A stretch of DNA of 64,000 bases, taken from NCBI GenBank assembly GCA_963700735.1, contig CAVOYR010000004.1:186001-250000 (forward strand). Direction: 5' to 3'. This document shows, one piece after another, positions 45,896 through 53,966 of the stretch. Made by a program: the position numbers and the translations under genes. The notes beneath the pieces are model-generated. The model saw only the letters and a list, made by a program, of their open reading frames with translations, was not told where the DNA came from and did not search any database. This stretch comes from Anderseniella sp963700735 (GTDB lineage Bacteria > Pseudomonadota > Alphaproteobacteria > Rhizobiales > Aestuariivirgaceae). Each line of letters begins with the position of its first letter. Positions within the stretch are counted from its first letter, which is position 1.

Positions 45896-45938
45896 GCGCA
45901 ATTTGTCCGGAAACCGGTGCCCACTTTCCGGATTGCGC
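45896..45938. repeat. Palindromic repeat, copy B, abutting the fabI stop codon
   Basis: Outer arms GCGCAAT (45896-45902)/ATTGCGC (45932-45938), a 4-nt left bulge, inner arms CCGGAAA (45907-45913)/TTTCCGG (45925-45931), and an 11-nt loop one base different from copy A. The outer stem sequence differs from copy A yet stays fully paired. It ends at the last base before the fabI stop and may double as a transcript-end hairpin. Confidence 0.85.
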
Positions 45939-46761
45939 TCACTCGCCCTGTTCAAGGCTCATGTCAGGCGCATAGGGGTTCTTCATGCCAACGACGTGAT
46001 AGCCCGAATCGACGTGCAGGATTTCCCCGGTCACGCCACGGCTCATGTCGGACAGCAGGTAGGCGCCTGAATCGCCCACCTCCTCGATGGTCACCGTGCG
46101 GCGCATCGGCGAGTTGTGCTCGTTCCACTTCAGGATATAGCGGAAGTCGCCGATGCCGGAGGCGGCCAGCGTCTTGATCGGGCCGGCGGAAATGGCATTC
46201 ACGCGAATGTTCTTCGGCCCGAGGTCGGCAGCGAGATAGCGCACCGACGCCTCGAGCGCGGCCTTGGCCACGCCCATGACGTTATAGTGCGGCATCCACT
46301 TTTCCGCGCCGTAATAGGTCAGCGTCAGCAACGACCCGCCATCCGTCATCAGCTTTTCGGCGCGCTGCGCGATGGCCGTGAACGAATAGCACGAGATGTT
46401 CAGCGTGCGGTTGAAGTTGGCTTCGCTGGTCTCGACATAGCGGCCGGTCAGCTCATCCTTGTCGGAAAACGCGATGGCGTGGACCACGAAGTCGATCTGT
46501 GCCCCACTGCTTCTCGATCTCGGCGAAGGTGGCATCGATGGAAGCGCCATCGGTGACGTCGCATTCCAGCACCATGGAAGAGCCAAGCTGTTCTGCAAGC
46601 GGCCGCACGCGCTTGCCGAGTGCCTCGCCCTGGTAGGTGAAGGCCAGTTCTGCGCCGTACCCGTGCGCTGCCTTGGCAATGCCCCAGGCAATCGACCTGT
46701 TGTTGGCCACGCCCATCACAAGCCCGCGCTTGCCGGCCATGATCGATCCCGTCTGGGTCAT
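45939..46761 (-). CDS. fabI: Enoyl-ACP reductase (NADH), interrupted by a +1 frameshift near 46500
   Basis: From ATG 46761 (MTQTGSIMAGKRGLVMGVANN). The last reduction of the fatty-acid elongation cycle. The N-terminal frame has NNRSIAWGIAKAAHGYGAEL and LECDVTD; the C-terminal frame has IDFVVHAIAFSDKDEL, the catalytic Tyr/Lys pair in HYNVMGVAKAALEASVRYLAADLG, and NAISAGPIKTLAASGIGDF. One extra A (minus strand) at 46500 separates them; without it the join reads EKQWGQIDFVVHAIA. An essential gene in most bacteria that carry it, so a sequence error is likely. Confidence 0.94.
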
Positions 46762-46929
46762 GGACAACGCCCTCTCACATGAAAAATGACATCGGATTTC
46801 AGTCAGGCAGAGGTAATTGCACGAAAAGCAGGTCTTGGTAAACCACGAATCGCCGCACTTGCACAACCGGGCGCACAATGGCCATATCAGCGCTTCAGCC
46901 CGTCAGCCCCCGTCCTTGCCGGAGACCCC

Positions 46930-47541
46930 ATGACCGACACGCCGCCAGATTTTACCGTTCGCGATGAACCACTGGCGCTGTTCGGCGACTGGCTGGAGGA
47001 TGCAACCGCCAGCGAGCCGAACGACCCCAACGCCATCAGCCTGGCAACCGTCGACGCAGATGGCCTGCCGAACGTCCGCATGGTGCTGCTGAAGGGGTAC
47101 GATTCGCGCGGCTTCGTGTTCTACACCAACAGTGAAAGCCAGAAGGGCACCGAGGTACTTGGCCAGATGAAGGCCGCCTTCTGCCTGCACTGGAAGAGCC
47201 TGCGCCGCCAGGTGCGGGTGCGAGGGCTGGTCGAGCAGGTCAGCGATGCCGAGGCCGACGCATACTATGCCTCGCGTCCGCGCGATAGCCGCATCGGCGC
47301 GTGGGCCTCGCAGCAGTCGCGCCCGCTCGAAAGCCGGTTTGCGCTGGAAAAGGCAGTGGCCCGCTACACCGCAAAGTACGCCATCGGCGAGGTGCCGAGA
47401 CCTCCCCATTGGACTGGCTTCCGCATCCAGCCGCTCTACATAGAGTTCTGGAAGGATGGCGCATTCCGCCTGCATGACCGGGTGGTGTTCCGGCGTGCCT
47501 CGCTGGAGGAAGACTGGAGCAAGTCACGGCTTTATCCCTGA
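46930..47541 (+). CDS. pdxH: Pyridoxamine 5'-phosphate oxidase
   Basis: 203 aa from ATG 46930 with CCGGAGACC upstream; the frame is open back to 46786 but that stretch is not conserved. It oxidises PNP/PMP to PLP using FMN. RMVLLKGYDSRGFVFYTNSESQKG, FCLHWKSLRRQVRVRG, RDSRIGAWASQQS and the C-terminal HDRVVFRR...W.KSRLYP are all diagnostic. Divergent from fabI. PLP is used by several enzymes in the window. Confidence 0.96.
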   Translation: MTDTPPDFTVRDEPLALFGDWLEDATASEPNDPNAISLATVDADGLPNVRMVLLKGYDSRGFVFYTNSESQKGTEVLGQMKAAFCLHWKSLRRQVRVRGLVEQVSDAEADAYYASRPRDSRIGAWASQQSRPLESRFALEKAVARYTAKYAIGEVPRPPHWTGFRIQPLYIEFWKDGAFRLHDRVVFRRASLEEDWSKSRLYP

Positions 47542-47585
47542 GGCGCGATGGCCTATAGCTGGAGCCCAGCCAACCGGAGCAGACC

Positions 47586-48347
47586 ATGTCCATGTCCCAG
47601 ACTGCCAACAAGGATCGCAAGACCCTGATACTGACAGGTGCCTCGCGCGGCATCGGCCACGCCACGGTCAAGCGGTTTTCCTCGGCAGGATGGCGGGTCA
47701 TTACCTGTTCGCGCCACCCGTTCCCCGAGAACTGCCCGTGGGAGATGGGCCCGGAAGACCATATCCAGATCGACCTGTCCAACATGGACGACGTGGCGCG
47801 CGGCATCGGCGAAATGCGCGAACGGCTGAAGGACCAGGGCTCGCGGCTCAACGCGCTGATCAACAACGCGGCCATCTCGCCCAAGCTGGCAGGAGGTGCG
47901 CGCATGAACACCTTCGACACCAGCTCTGCCGACTGGCTGCACGTGTTCAACGTCAACTTCTTTGCACCCGTCATGCTGGCCCGTGGCCTGGTGGGCGAGC
48001 TGAAGGCCGCGCAAGGCTCGGTGGTCAACGTGACCTCCATTGCCGGCACGTCGATCCACCCATTCGCCGGGTCGGCCTATTCCACGTCGAAGGCGGCACT
48101 TGCCTCGTTGACCCGGGAAATGGCAAACGACTTCGGCCCGCTAGGCGTGCGCGTCAACGCCATCTCGCCGGGCGAGATCGAAACCTCGATCCTGTCGCCG
48201 GGCACCGAGAAGATCATCCCCAGCATCCCGCTGCGCCGGCTTGGCCAGCCGGAAGAAGTCGCCAAGGCGATCTACTTCCTGTGTACCGATGCCTCGTCCT
48301 ACGTGACAGGTGCCGAAATCCACATCAATGGCGGCCAGCATGTCTGA
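47586..48347 (+). CDS. Short-chain dehydrogenase/reductase
   Basis: 253 aa. The Rossmann motif TGASRGIGHATV (about 18-29), NNAAIS, and the catalytic Ser...YSTSKAALASLTREMA (Tyr/Lys) are intact. NADPH preference is suggested by SRH after beta2. The substrate is unknown. The stop overlaps the start of the trans-sulfuration gene by 8 bases. Confidence 0.92.
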   Translation: MSMSQTANKDRKTLILTGASRGIGHATVKRFSSAGWRVITCSRHPFPENCPWEMGPEDHIQIDLSNMDDVARGIGEMRERLKDQGSRLNALINNAAISPKLAGGARMNTFDTSSADWLHVFNVNFFAPVMLARGLVGELKAAQGSVVNVTSIAGTSIHPFAGSAYSTSKAALASLTREMANDFGPLGVRVNAISPGEIETSILSPGTEKIIPSIPLRRLGQPEEVAKAIYFLCTDASSYVTGAEIHINGGQHV

Positions 48348-49482
48348 CGGTCCGCGCCGCCGGCCCGAAACCATCGCCGCACAGGCGCTGGACGCGGTCG
48401 ATGCAACCACCGGCGCCATCGTCCCGCCATTGCACACCGCCACCACCTATGCCCGCGACGACGATTACCAGCTGGTCGGCAAGCATCTCTATTCTCGCTA
48501 TGGCAACGAGACCATCGACCATGCCGAACGCATCATCGCCACGCTGGAGGGCGGCCATGCGGCCATGGTCTATGCATCCGGGCTGGCAGGCATTGCCGGC
48601 CTGCTGGAAACGCTGAAGCCGGGCGCCAGGGTCGTCGCGCCCGACATCTTCTACTGGGGCAGCCGCGACCTGCTCAATCACATGCACCGCACCGGGCGAA
48701 TTGCCATTCAGTATGTCGACATGGGCAATGCGGATGCGGTGCGCGACGCCTTGAAGGGAGCGGAACTGCTGTGGCTGGAAACGCCGGTCAACCCGACCTG
48801 GGACGTGGTGGACATCCGCGCCATGGCGGACCTTGCGCACGAGGCAGGTGCGATACTGGCGGTGGATTCAACCTCTGCCAGCCCGGTTATCACCAGGCCG
48901 CTGGAACATGGCGCCGATATGGTTTTCCACTCGGTTACCAAGTACCTCAACGGCCATTCGGATGTGCTGGGCGGTGCGCTGGTGACGAAGCACGACGATG
49001 ACCGCTGGAAGGCCGCGAAGCATGTACGCGCCATCACCGGTGGCATACTGGCGCCGTTTGAAAGCTGGCTGCTGATCCGCGGCATGCGCACCGTGTACGT
49101 GCGGGTGAAGCAGGCCAGCGACAGCGCGCTCACCATTGCCCGCCACCTGGAGCATCACGCCAGGGTGGAGAAGGTGCTCTATCCGGGCCTGCAATCACAC
49201 CCCGGTCACGAGGTTGCCCGGCGCCAGATGGATGGCGGCTTCGGCGGCATGCTGTCTGTCTGCGTCAAGGGCGGCATGGCCGAGACCGGCCGCTTCGTGC
49301 GGGCACTGAAGCTGTTCCTGCCGGCCACCTCGCTGGGCGGGGTTGAAAGCCTGGTGGAACACCGCAAGGTCATCGAGGGTCCCGACAGCCCGATCCCGGA
49401 CAACCTGGTGCGGGTGTCGGTCGGCATCGAGGCGGTCGACGACCTGATTGGTGATCTTGAACAGGCGCTCGAAAAGGCATGA
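48340..49482 (+). CDS. metC: Cys/Met metabolism PLP enzyme (cystathionine beta-lyase-like)
   Basis: 380 aa from ATG 48340, overlapping the SDR stop. This is the gamma-family trans-sulfuration fold: YSRYGNETIDHAERIIATLEGG, LLWLETPVNPTWDVVDI, the PLP Lys in HSVTKYLNGHSDVLGG and LGGVESLVEHR. The subfamily (cystathionine beta-lyase, gamma-lyase, O-acylhomoserine lyase) is not certain; the short LNHMHRTG segment and alphaproteobacterial context favour beta-lyase. The end overlaps the next gene as ATGA. Confidence 0.85.
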   Translation: MSDGPRRRPETIAAQALDAVDATTGAIVPPLHTATTYARDDDYQLVGKHLYSRYGNETIDHAERIIATLEGGHAAMVYASGLAGIAGLLETLKPGARVVAPDIFYWGSRDLLNHMHRTGRIAIQYVDMGNADAVRDALKGAELLWLETPVNPTWDVVDIRAMADLAHEAGAILAVDSTSASPVITRPLEHGADMVFHSVTKYLNGHSDVLGGALVTKHDDDRWKAAKHVRAITGGILAPFESWLLIRGMRTVYVRVKQASDSALTIARHLEHHARVEKVLYPGLQSHPGHEVARRQMDGGFGGMLSVCVKGGMAETGRFVRALKLFLPATSLGGVESLVEHRKVIEGPDSPIPDNLVRVSVGIEAVDDLIGDLEQALEKA

Positions 49483-50297
49483 GGCGAGGCTTGCTCGCGA
49501 TGCTGCTGGCGATGTTTGCTGGTTCAGCACTGGCAGCAGAACCGGAGCGCCTGCCCGACGGGCTGGTGGCCAAGGGCACCAGCGACATTGCCGAAGCCTG
49601 GCTGACCCGCCCGACCGGCCGTTATGCGCACGCCATCCTGGGCGATGCGATTGAAGCTGGCGGCATGGCGGTACGCATGCCAGATGGCCGCTCGATCGAA
49701 CACGTATTGCCGGATGAGTTCGTCTTTGAAGACCGCATGGTCCGCCTGCACGACCTTGACCGGGACGGCCGGGACGAGATCATCGTGGTGCTTTCAAGCC
49801 GCACGAAGGGGGCGGCCCTCGCCATCTATGGCGTGCGCGAGGGGGCCATCGTCAAGCTGGCGCAAACCCCGCACATCGGCAGGCCGAACCGCTGGATCAA
49901 CCCGGCCGAGTTTGCCGATCTGGATGGCGACGGGCAGATCGAGATCACGGCTGTCTGGAAGCCGCATCTGGCGCGCGAGCTGCAAGCCTGGCGCTACGCG
50001 GCCGGCAAGCTCATCCATGTCACCACCATCGAGGGCTACTCCAACCACGAGATCGGTTCGCGCGTGCAGGACATGTCGGAAGTGGTGAAACTGTCCGATG
50101 GGCGAACCGCGCTGGCCATCCCCACGCCGGAGTATGATGCGATTGCATTTCTCGTGTTGAAAGGTCGCCGCTTCACCGAGGTGGCGCGTGTGCCTGCCGG
50201 TGGCAAGATCACGTCGCCTGTCAGCCTCGGCGCTGATGGCGAATTCCTGCGGTTTTCCAGCGGCTCGAGGACAAACATCAAGGTCCGCGTGCCCTGA
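49479..50297 (+). CDS. Secreted FG-GAP/VCBS-repeat-like protein
   Basis: 272 aa with a signal peptide (MRRGLLAMLLAMFAGSALAA). Two integrin-type Ca2+ loops, DLDRDGRDEIIVV and DLDGDGQIEITAVW, indicate a beta-propeller of FG-GAP type. No enzyme motif is seen. It is translationally coupled to metC. Possibly a periplasmic or surface binding protein; function unknown. Confidence 0.8.
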   Translation: MRRGLLAMLLAMFAGSALAAEPERLPDGLVAKGTSDIAEAWLTRPTGRYAHAILGDAIEAGGMAVRMPDGRSIEHVLPDEFVFEDRMVRLHDLDRDGRDEIIVVLSSRTKGAALAIYGVREGAIVKLAQTPHIGRPNRWINPAEFADLDGDGQIEITAVWKPHLARELQAWRYAAGKLIHVTTIEGYSNHEIGSRVQDMSEVVKLSDGRTALAIPTPEYDAIAFLVLKGRRFTEVARVPAGGKITSPVSLGADGEFLRFSSGSRTNIKVRVP

Positions 50298-50388
50298 TCA
50301 CGCAATAGCATTCAAAAGTTGATGTGCATCAACGCCGACGCTGATGGTCGGCTTATGCTTGCCGCTTCACAAACAAGGAGTGAGCAGC

Positions 50389-50952
50389 ATGCGCACGAAG
50401 TACACAGTAGGATTGATGGCAGCAAGCGTCCTGGCGTTTGCAACGGTAATGGTCACCATTCCCGCCGCAGCCGATGACGATCAGCAAGGATGCCCTGGCA
50501 TGGGCCGGGGAGCCGGCATGGGCATGATGCAGGGTCAGGGCATGGGGATGATGCAGGGTCAGGGAATGGGCATGGGCATGGGGCAGGGCCGGGGCTTCAT
50601 GCGCCGGTTTGCCGTTATCGACGCCAATGATGACGATCGCATCAGTGCCGATGAGGCCGCCAGCCAGCGCGAAAGCGTGTTCCTTGCCATGGACGCCGAC
50701 GACGATGGCGAACTGACCGAGGATGAATACATGGCTGTACGGATGGGTATGGGCGAGGGCCGCAACAAGGCGCGCATGGAAGCGCGTCAGGCTGCCAAGA
50801 AGGCCCGCTTTGCACCCATGGATGCGGACAAGTCCGGCAAGGTTTCAAAGGTCGAGTGGATGACGGGTGGCAAGGACAGGTTCGAGGCCGCTGATACAGA
50901 CAAGGACGGCATCGTGACGCCCTGGGAATTCAGGTCGATGCATCAAGGCTGA
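50389..50952 (+). CDS. Secreted EF-hand protein with Met/Gly-rich repeat
   Basis: 187 aa from ATG 50389 (AAGGAG at about 50375). A signal peptide is followed by a Met/Gly/Gln repeat (GMGMMQGQ units, about 45-75) and four EF-hand loops: DANDDDRISADE, DADDDGELTEDE, DADKSGKVSKVE and DTDKDGIVTPWE. Ca2+ binding in the periplasm or outside is likely; the Met-rich part may bind a soft metal. Functionally similar in style to the neighbouring FG-GAP gene, but separated by about 90 bp. Confidence 0.85.
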   Translation: MRTKYTVGLMAASVLAFATVMVTIPAAADDDQQGCPGMGRGAGMGMMQGQGMGMMQGQGMGMGMGQGRGFMRRFAVIDANDDDRISADEAASQRESVFLAMDADDDGELTEDEYMAVRMGMGEGRNKARMEARQAAKKARFAPMDADKSGKVSKVEWMTGGKDRFEAADTDKDGIVTPWEFRSMHQG

Positions 50953-50977
50953 GTTGCCGCTCTAGGCCAGACAAAAG

Positions 50978-51003
50978 AGGGGCGCCCCGCCGGGAGCGCC
51001 CCT
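50978..51003. terminator. Bidirectional terminator between the EF-hand gene and the convergent aminotransferase
   Basis: Arms AGGGGCGC (50978-50985)/GCGCCCCT (50996-51003) enclose a 10-nt loop. On the minus strand it is followed by CTTTTGT, so it serves the aminotransferase best; the plus-strand T-run is weak. Confidence 0.7.
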
Positions 51004-51027
51004 TGTTCATTGCAGCATGCCGTTTGG

Positions 51028-52413
51028 TCAGCCGCGCAGGCCTTCCTTCTTGATCCACGCGGCAGTGTCGTCCAGCGCGCCTTCGTAGCGGTCGAACATC
51101 TCGTTGATCTCGCTCTCGGTGATTATCAGCGGCGGGCACAGGGCAATTGAATCGACCATCGAGCGCACCATCAGGCCGCGCGCCTGCGCGAACTTCATCA
51201 TGGTCGGGCCGACCATCTTCTTCGGGTCGAACGAGGCCTTGGTTGCCTTGTTCATGACGATCTCGGCGGCGCCGATAAAGCCCTTGGTGCGCACATCGCC
51301 AATCAGCTCGTGGTCCTTCAGCCTGTTGAAGCGGCCTTCGAACAGCGGCGCCAGCCTGGCGACGTGGTCGACGATGCCGTCGCGCTTGTAGATTTCCAGC
51401 GTCTTCAGGGCGACAGCAGCCGCCACCGGATGCGCGGTGTAGGTGTAGCCGTGGCCGAACACGCCGATCTTCTTCGACTGGTCGAGCATCGCCTGGTAGA
51501 GGTCTTCCTCGATGGTGATGCCACCCAGCGGCATGTAGGCCGAGGTGATCGCCTTCGCCATCGAGACAGAGCTTGGCTTCATGCCCATGGTTTCCGAGCC
51601 GAACCACTTGCCGGTGCGCCCGAAGCCGCAGATCACTTCATCGGCGATGAAGCGGATGTCGTACTTCTCGAGGATCGGCTGGATCTTGGCGTAATAGCCC
51701 GCAGGCGGAATGATCACGCCGCCGGCACCCATGATCGGCTCGGCGAAGAAGCCGGCAACCGTATCCGGGCCTTCGCGGATGATCATGTCTTCCAGTTCCT
51801 GCGCGCAGCGGGTCGCGAACTCTTCCTCGGTCTCGCCGTCCTTGCCGAAGCGGTAATAGTGCGGGCACGAGGTGTGCATGATGTTGGCGATCGGCAGGTC
51901 GAAATCGGCATGTACCGGCGGCAGGCCGGTCAGCGAGCCCGATGCCACGGTGACGCCGTGGTAGCCCTTGATACGCGCGATCAGCTTCTTCTTCTCGGGC
52001 TTGCCGCGGGCGTTGTTGTAGTACCAGGTCAGCTTGACCTGCATGTCGTTGGCTTCCGAGCCGGACGAGCAGAACAGCAGCTTGGACGCCTCGCACGGCA
52101 CCAGTTCCTTCAGCGTCTCGGCCAGCTCAATGGCGAGATCGTTGGACTTGCCAGCGAAGATGTGGGTGTACGGCAGGCGCTTCATCTGGCGCGCGGCAAC
52201 CTCGACGATCTCCTCGTTGCCATAGCCCAGCGACGTGCACCACAGGCCAGCCAGCCCTTCGATGTACTCCTTGCCGTCGCTGTCGTAGACGTAGATGCCC
52301 TTGCCTTCCTCGATGATCGTCGGACCGGTTTCGCGGAACGCCGACAGGTTCGTGTAGGGGTGGATCAGTGTCTCGATGTCGCGCATTGCGAGGTTGGACA
52401 ACGGCTTGCTCAT
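51028..52413 (-). CDS. Class III aminotransferase (omega-aminotransferase type)
   Basis: 461 aa from ATG 52413 (MSKPLSNLAM); ATG 52434 is also possible. SSGSEANDMQVKLTWYYNN, ADEVICGFGRTG and the PLP Lys in SMAKAITSAYMPLGG are standard. The TYTAHPVAAAVALKTLE and GTxHPY-type N-terminus fit the beta-alanine/taurine/polyamine-pyruvate group; the true amine donor is not deducible. It is divergent from the amidase gene and likely shares an intergenic regulatory region with it. Confidence 0.92.
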   Translation of the reverse strand: MSKPLSNLAMRDIETLIHPYTNLSAFRETGPTIIEEGKGIYVYDSDGKEYIEGLAGLWCTSLGYGNEEIVEVAARQMKRLPYTHIFAGKSNDLAIELAETLKELVPCEASKLLFCSSGSEANDMQVKLTWYYNNARGKPEKKKLIARIKGYHGVTVASGSLTGLPPVHADFDLPIANIMHTSCPHYYRFGKDGETEEEFATRCAQELEDMIIREGPDTVAGFFAEPIMGAGGVIIPPAGYYAKIQPILEKYDIRFIADEVICGFGRTGKWFGSETMGMKPSSVSMAKAITSAYMPLGGITIEEDLYQAMLDQSKKIGVFGHGYTYTAHPVAAAVALKTLEIYKRDGIVDHVARLAPLFEGRFNRLKDHELIGDVRTKGFIGAAEIVMNKATKASFDPKKMVGPTMMKFAQARGLMVRSMVDSIALCPPLIITESEINEMFDRYEGALDDTAAWIKKEGLRG

Positions 52414-52497
52414 AACGGAAATACCTTTTGACATGGTCCTGCGACTGCGCAGGATCTCGCGAGGCTGCAATATGTCAGAAACAGAAGGGGCGGCACA

Positions 52498-53913
52498 ATG
52501 GCCGACGACGCATTGATTGAACAAACCGCGAATGCGCTGGTTGCAGGGCTCAGGAAGGGTGATCTCAGCCCGCATGACCTGCTCGATGCGCTGGAGGCGC
52601 GCATTGGCGAGGTGGATGGCAAGGTCAACGCCCTGCCGACGCTGTGCTTTGACCGCGCCCGCAAGCACGCCGACGCGCTGCTGGCAAAACCGGCCGGTGA
52701 GCGCGGCCTGCTGGCCGGCATGCCGGTGCCGATCAAGGACCTGTCCGATGTCGCCGGCGTGCGCTCCACGCAAGGCTCGCTGATCTTCAAGGACACGGTG
52801 CCGGCGGTATCCGACATTCTCGTCACTCACCTCGAGGCGGAGGGCGGCATCGTCTACGCCAAGTCCAACACGCCGGAGTTTGGCGCAGGCGCCAACACCT
52901 TCAACGAGGTGTTCGGCCGCACGCTCAACCCCTGGAACACGTCACGCTCGGCGGCAGGCTCTTCGGGCGGGTCGGCAGTTGCGCTCGCCACCGGCATGGC
53001 CTGGGTCGCGCATGGCTCCGACATGGGCGGATCGTTGCGCAACCCGGCCTCGTTCAACTCGATCTGCGGCATGCGGCCATCGCCGGGGCGGGTGGCGACC
53101 TCGCGCGGCGGCAAGGTGGACGGCAACCTCGGCCAGGAAGGCCCGATGGCCCGCAATATCGAGGACCTGGCACTGCTGTTCGATGCCATGTGCGGCGAGG
53201 AACCAGGTGACCCGGTCTCCAAGCCACGGCCCGCAACCAGCTTCCTCGACCAGGCGCGCTCGGGCTGGAAGCCGAAGAAGGTGGCCTTCTCGCGTGACCT
53301 TGGCATCACGCCGGTGGACCCTGAAGTGGCCCGCATCGTCGAGGCTGCCGCGCACCGCTTCGAGGATGCAGGCGTCATCGTTGAGCATGCCTGCCCTGAC
53401 CTGTCGGAGGCGCACGAGTGCTTCCAGACACTGCGCGCGCTGTCCTTCGCTACCGGCATGAAGCCGCTGCTCGATGCCCATCGCGACAAGCTGAAACCCG
53501 AAGTTATCTGGAACATCGAGAAGGGGCTTGCCCTCACCGCAGACCAGATCGTCAAGGCAGACCACCAGCGCGCCGCCATGTTCCATCGCACGCTCGAGTT
53601 CTTCGACACCTATGACCTGCTGTTGTGTCCAGCCACCATCGTCTCGCCGTTCCCGGTCGAGAACCGCTACGTGGAACAATGCGACGGCCACAAGTTCGAC
53701 ACCTACATCGACTGGCTCGCCATCGTCTACGCCATCACCAATGTCTGCTCACCGGCTCTCAGCCTGCCTGCGGGCTTCACCGGCGAGGATCTGCCGGTCG
53801 GCATCCAGATGATCGGACGGCCCGGTTGCGACGGTCAGCTCCTGGCAGGTGCCAGGCTGCTGGAAGACATCCTCGGCATTTCCGGCAAGGTGCCGATTGA
53901 TCCGCGCGTATGA
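52498..53913 (+). CDS. Amidase (amidase signature family)
   Basis: 471 aa. The Ser-cisSer-Lys triad is visible: Lys about 80 (PVPIKD), cis-Ser about 155 (AGSSGGSA) and nucleophile Ser about 179 (GSDMGGSLR). Full length. Substrates in the family range from amides to GatA-type glutaminyl-tRNA; there is no gatB/gatC nearby, so a catabolic amidase is likelier. It is head-to-head with the aminotransferase and 53 bp upstream of the acyl-CoA ligase. Confidence 0.93.
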   Translation: MADDALIEQTANALVAGLRKGDLSPHDLLDALEARIGEVDGKVNALPTLCFDRARKHADALLAKPAGERGLLAGMPVPIKDLSDVAGVRSTQGSLIFKDTVPAVSDILVTHLEAEGGIVYAKSNTPEFGAGANTFNEVFGRTLNPWNTSRSAAGSSGGSAVALATGMAWVAHGSDMGGSLRNPASFNSICGMRPSPGRVATSRGGKVDGNLGQEGPMARNIEDLALLFDAMCGEEPGDPVSKPRPATSFLDQARSGWKPKKVAFSRDLGITPVDPEVARIVEAAAHRFEDAGVIVEHACPDLSEAHECFQTLRALSFATGMKPLLDAHRDKLKPEVIWNIEKGLALTADQIVKADHQRAAMFHRTLEFFDTYDLLLCPATIVSPFPVENRYVEQCDGHKFDTYIDWLAIVYAITNVCSPALSLPAGFTGEDLPVGIQMIGRPGCDGQLLAGARLLEDILGISGKVPIDPRV

Positions 53914-53966
53914 AGCGATAGTATCTGCACCAATAACGACAAACCGGTGAGTTCAGGGGAAACGAC

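Noticed and set aside
50510..50595. ATGCAGGGTCAGGG repeats as a mobile or CRISPR repeat
   Set aside because: In-frame coding repeat of the EF-hand protein (GMGMMQGQ).
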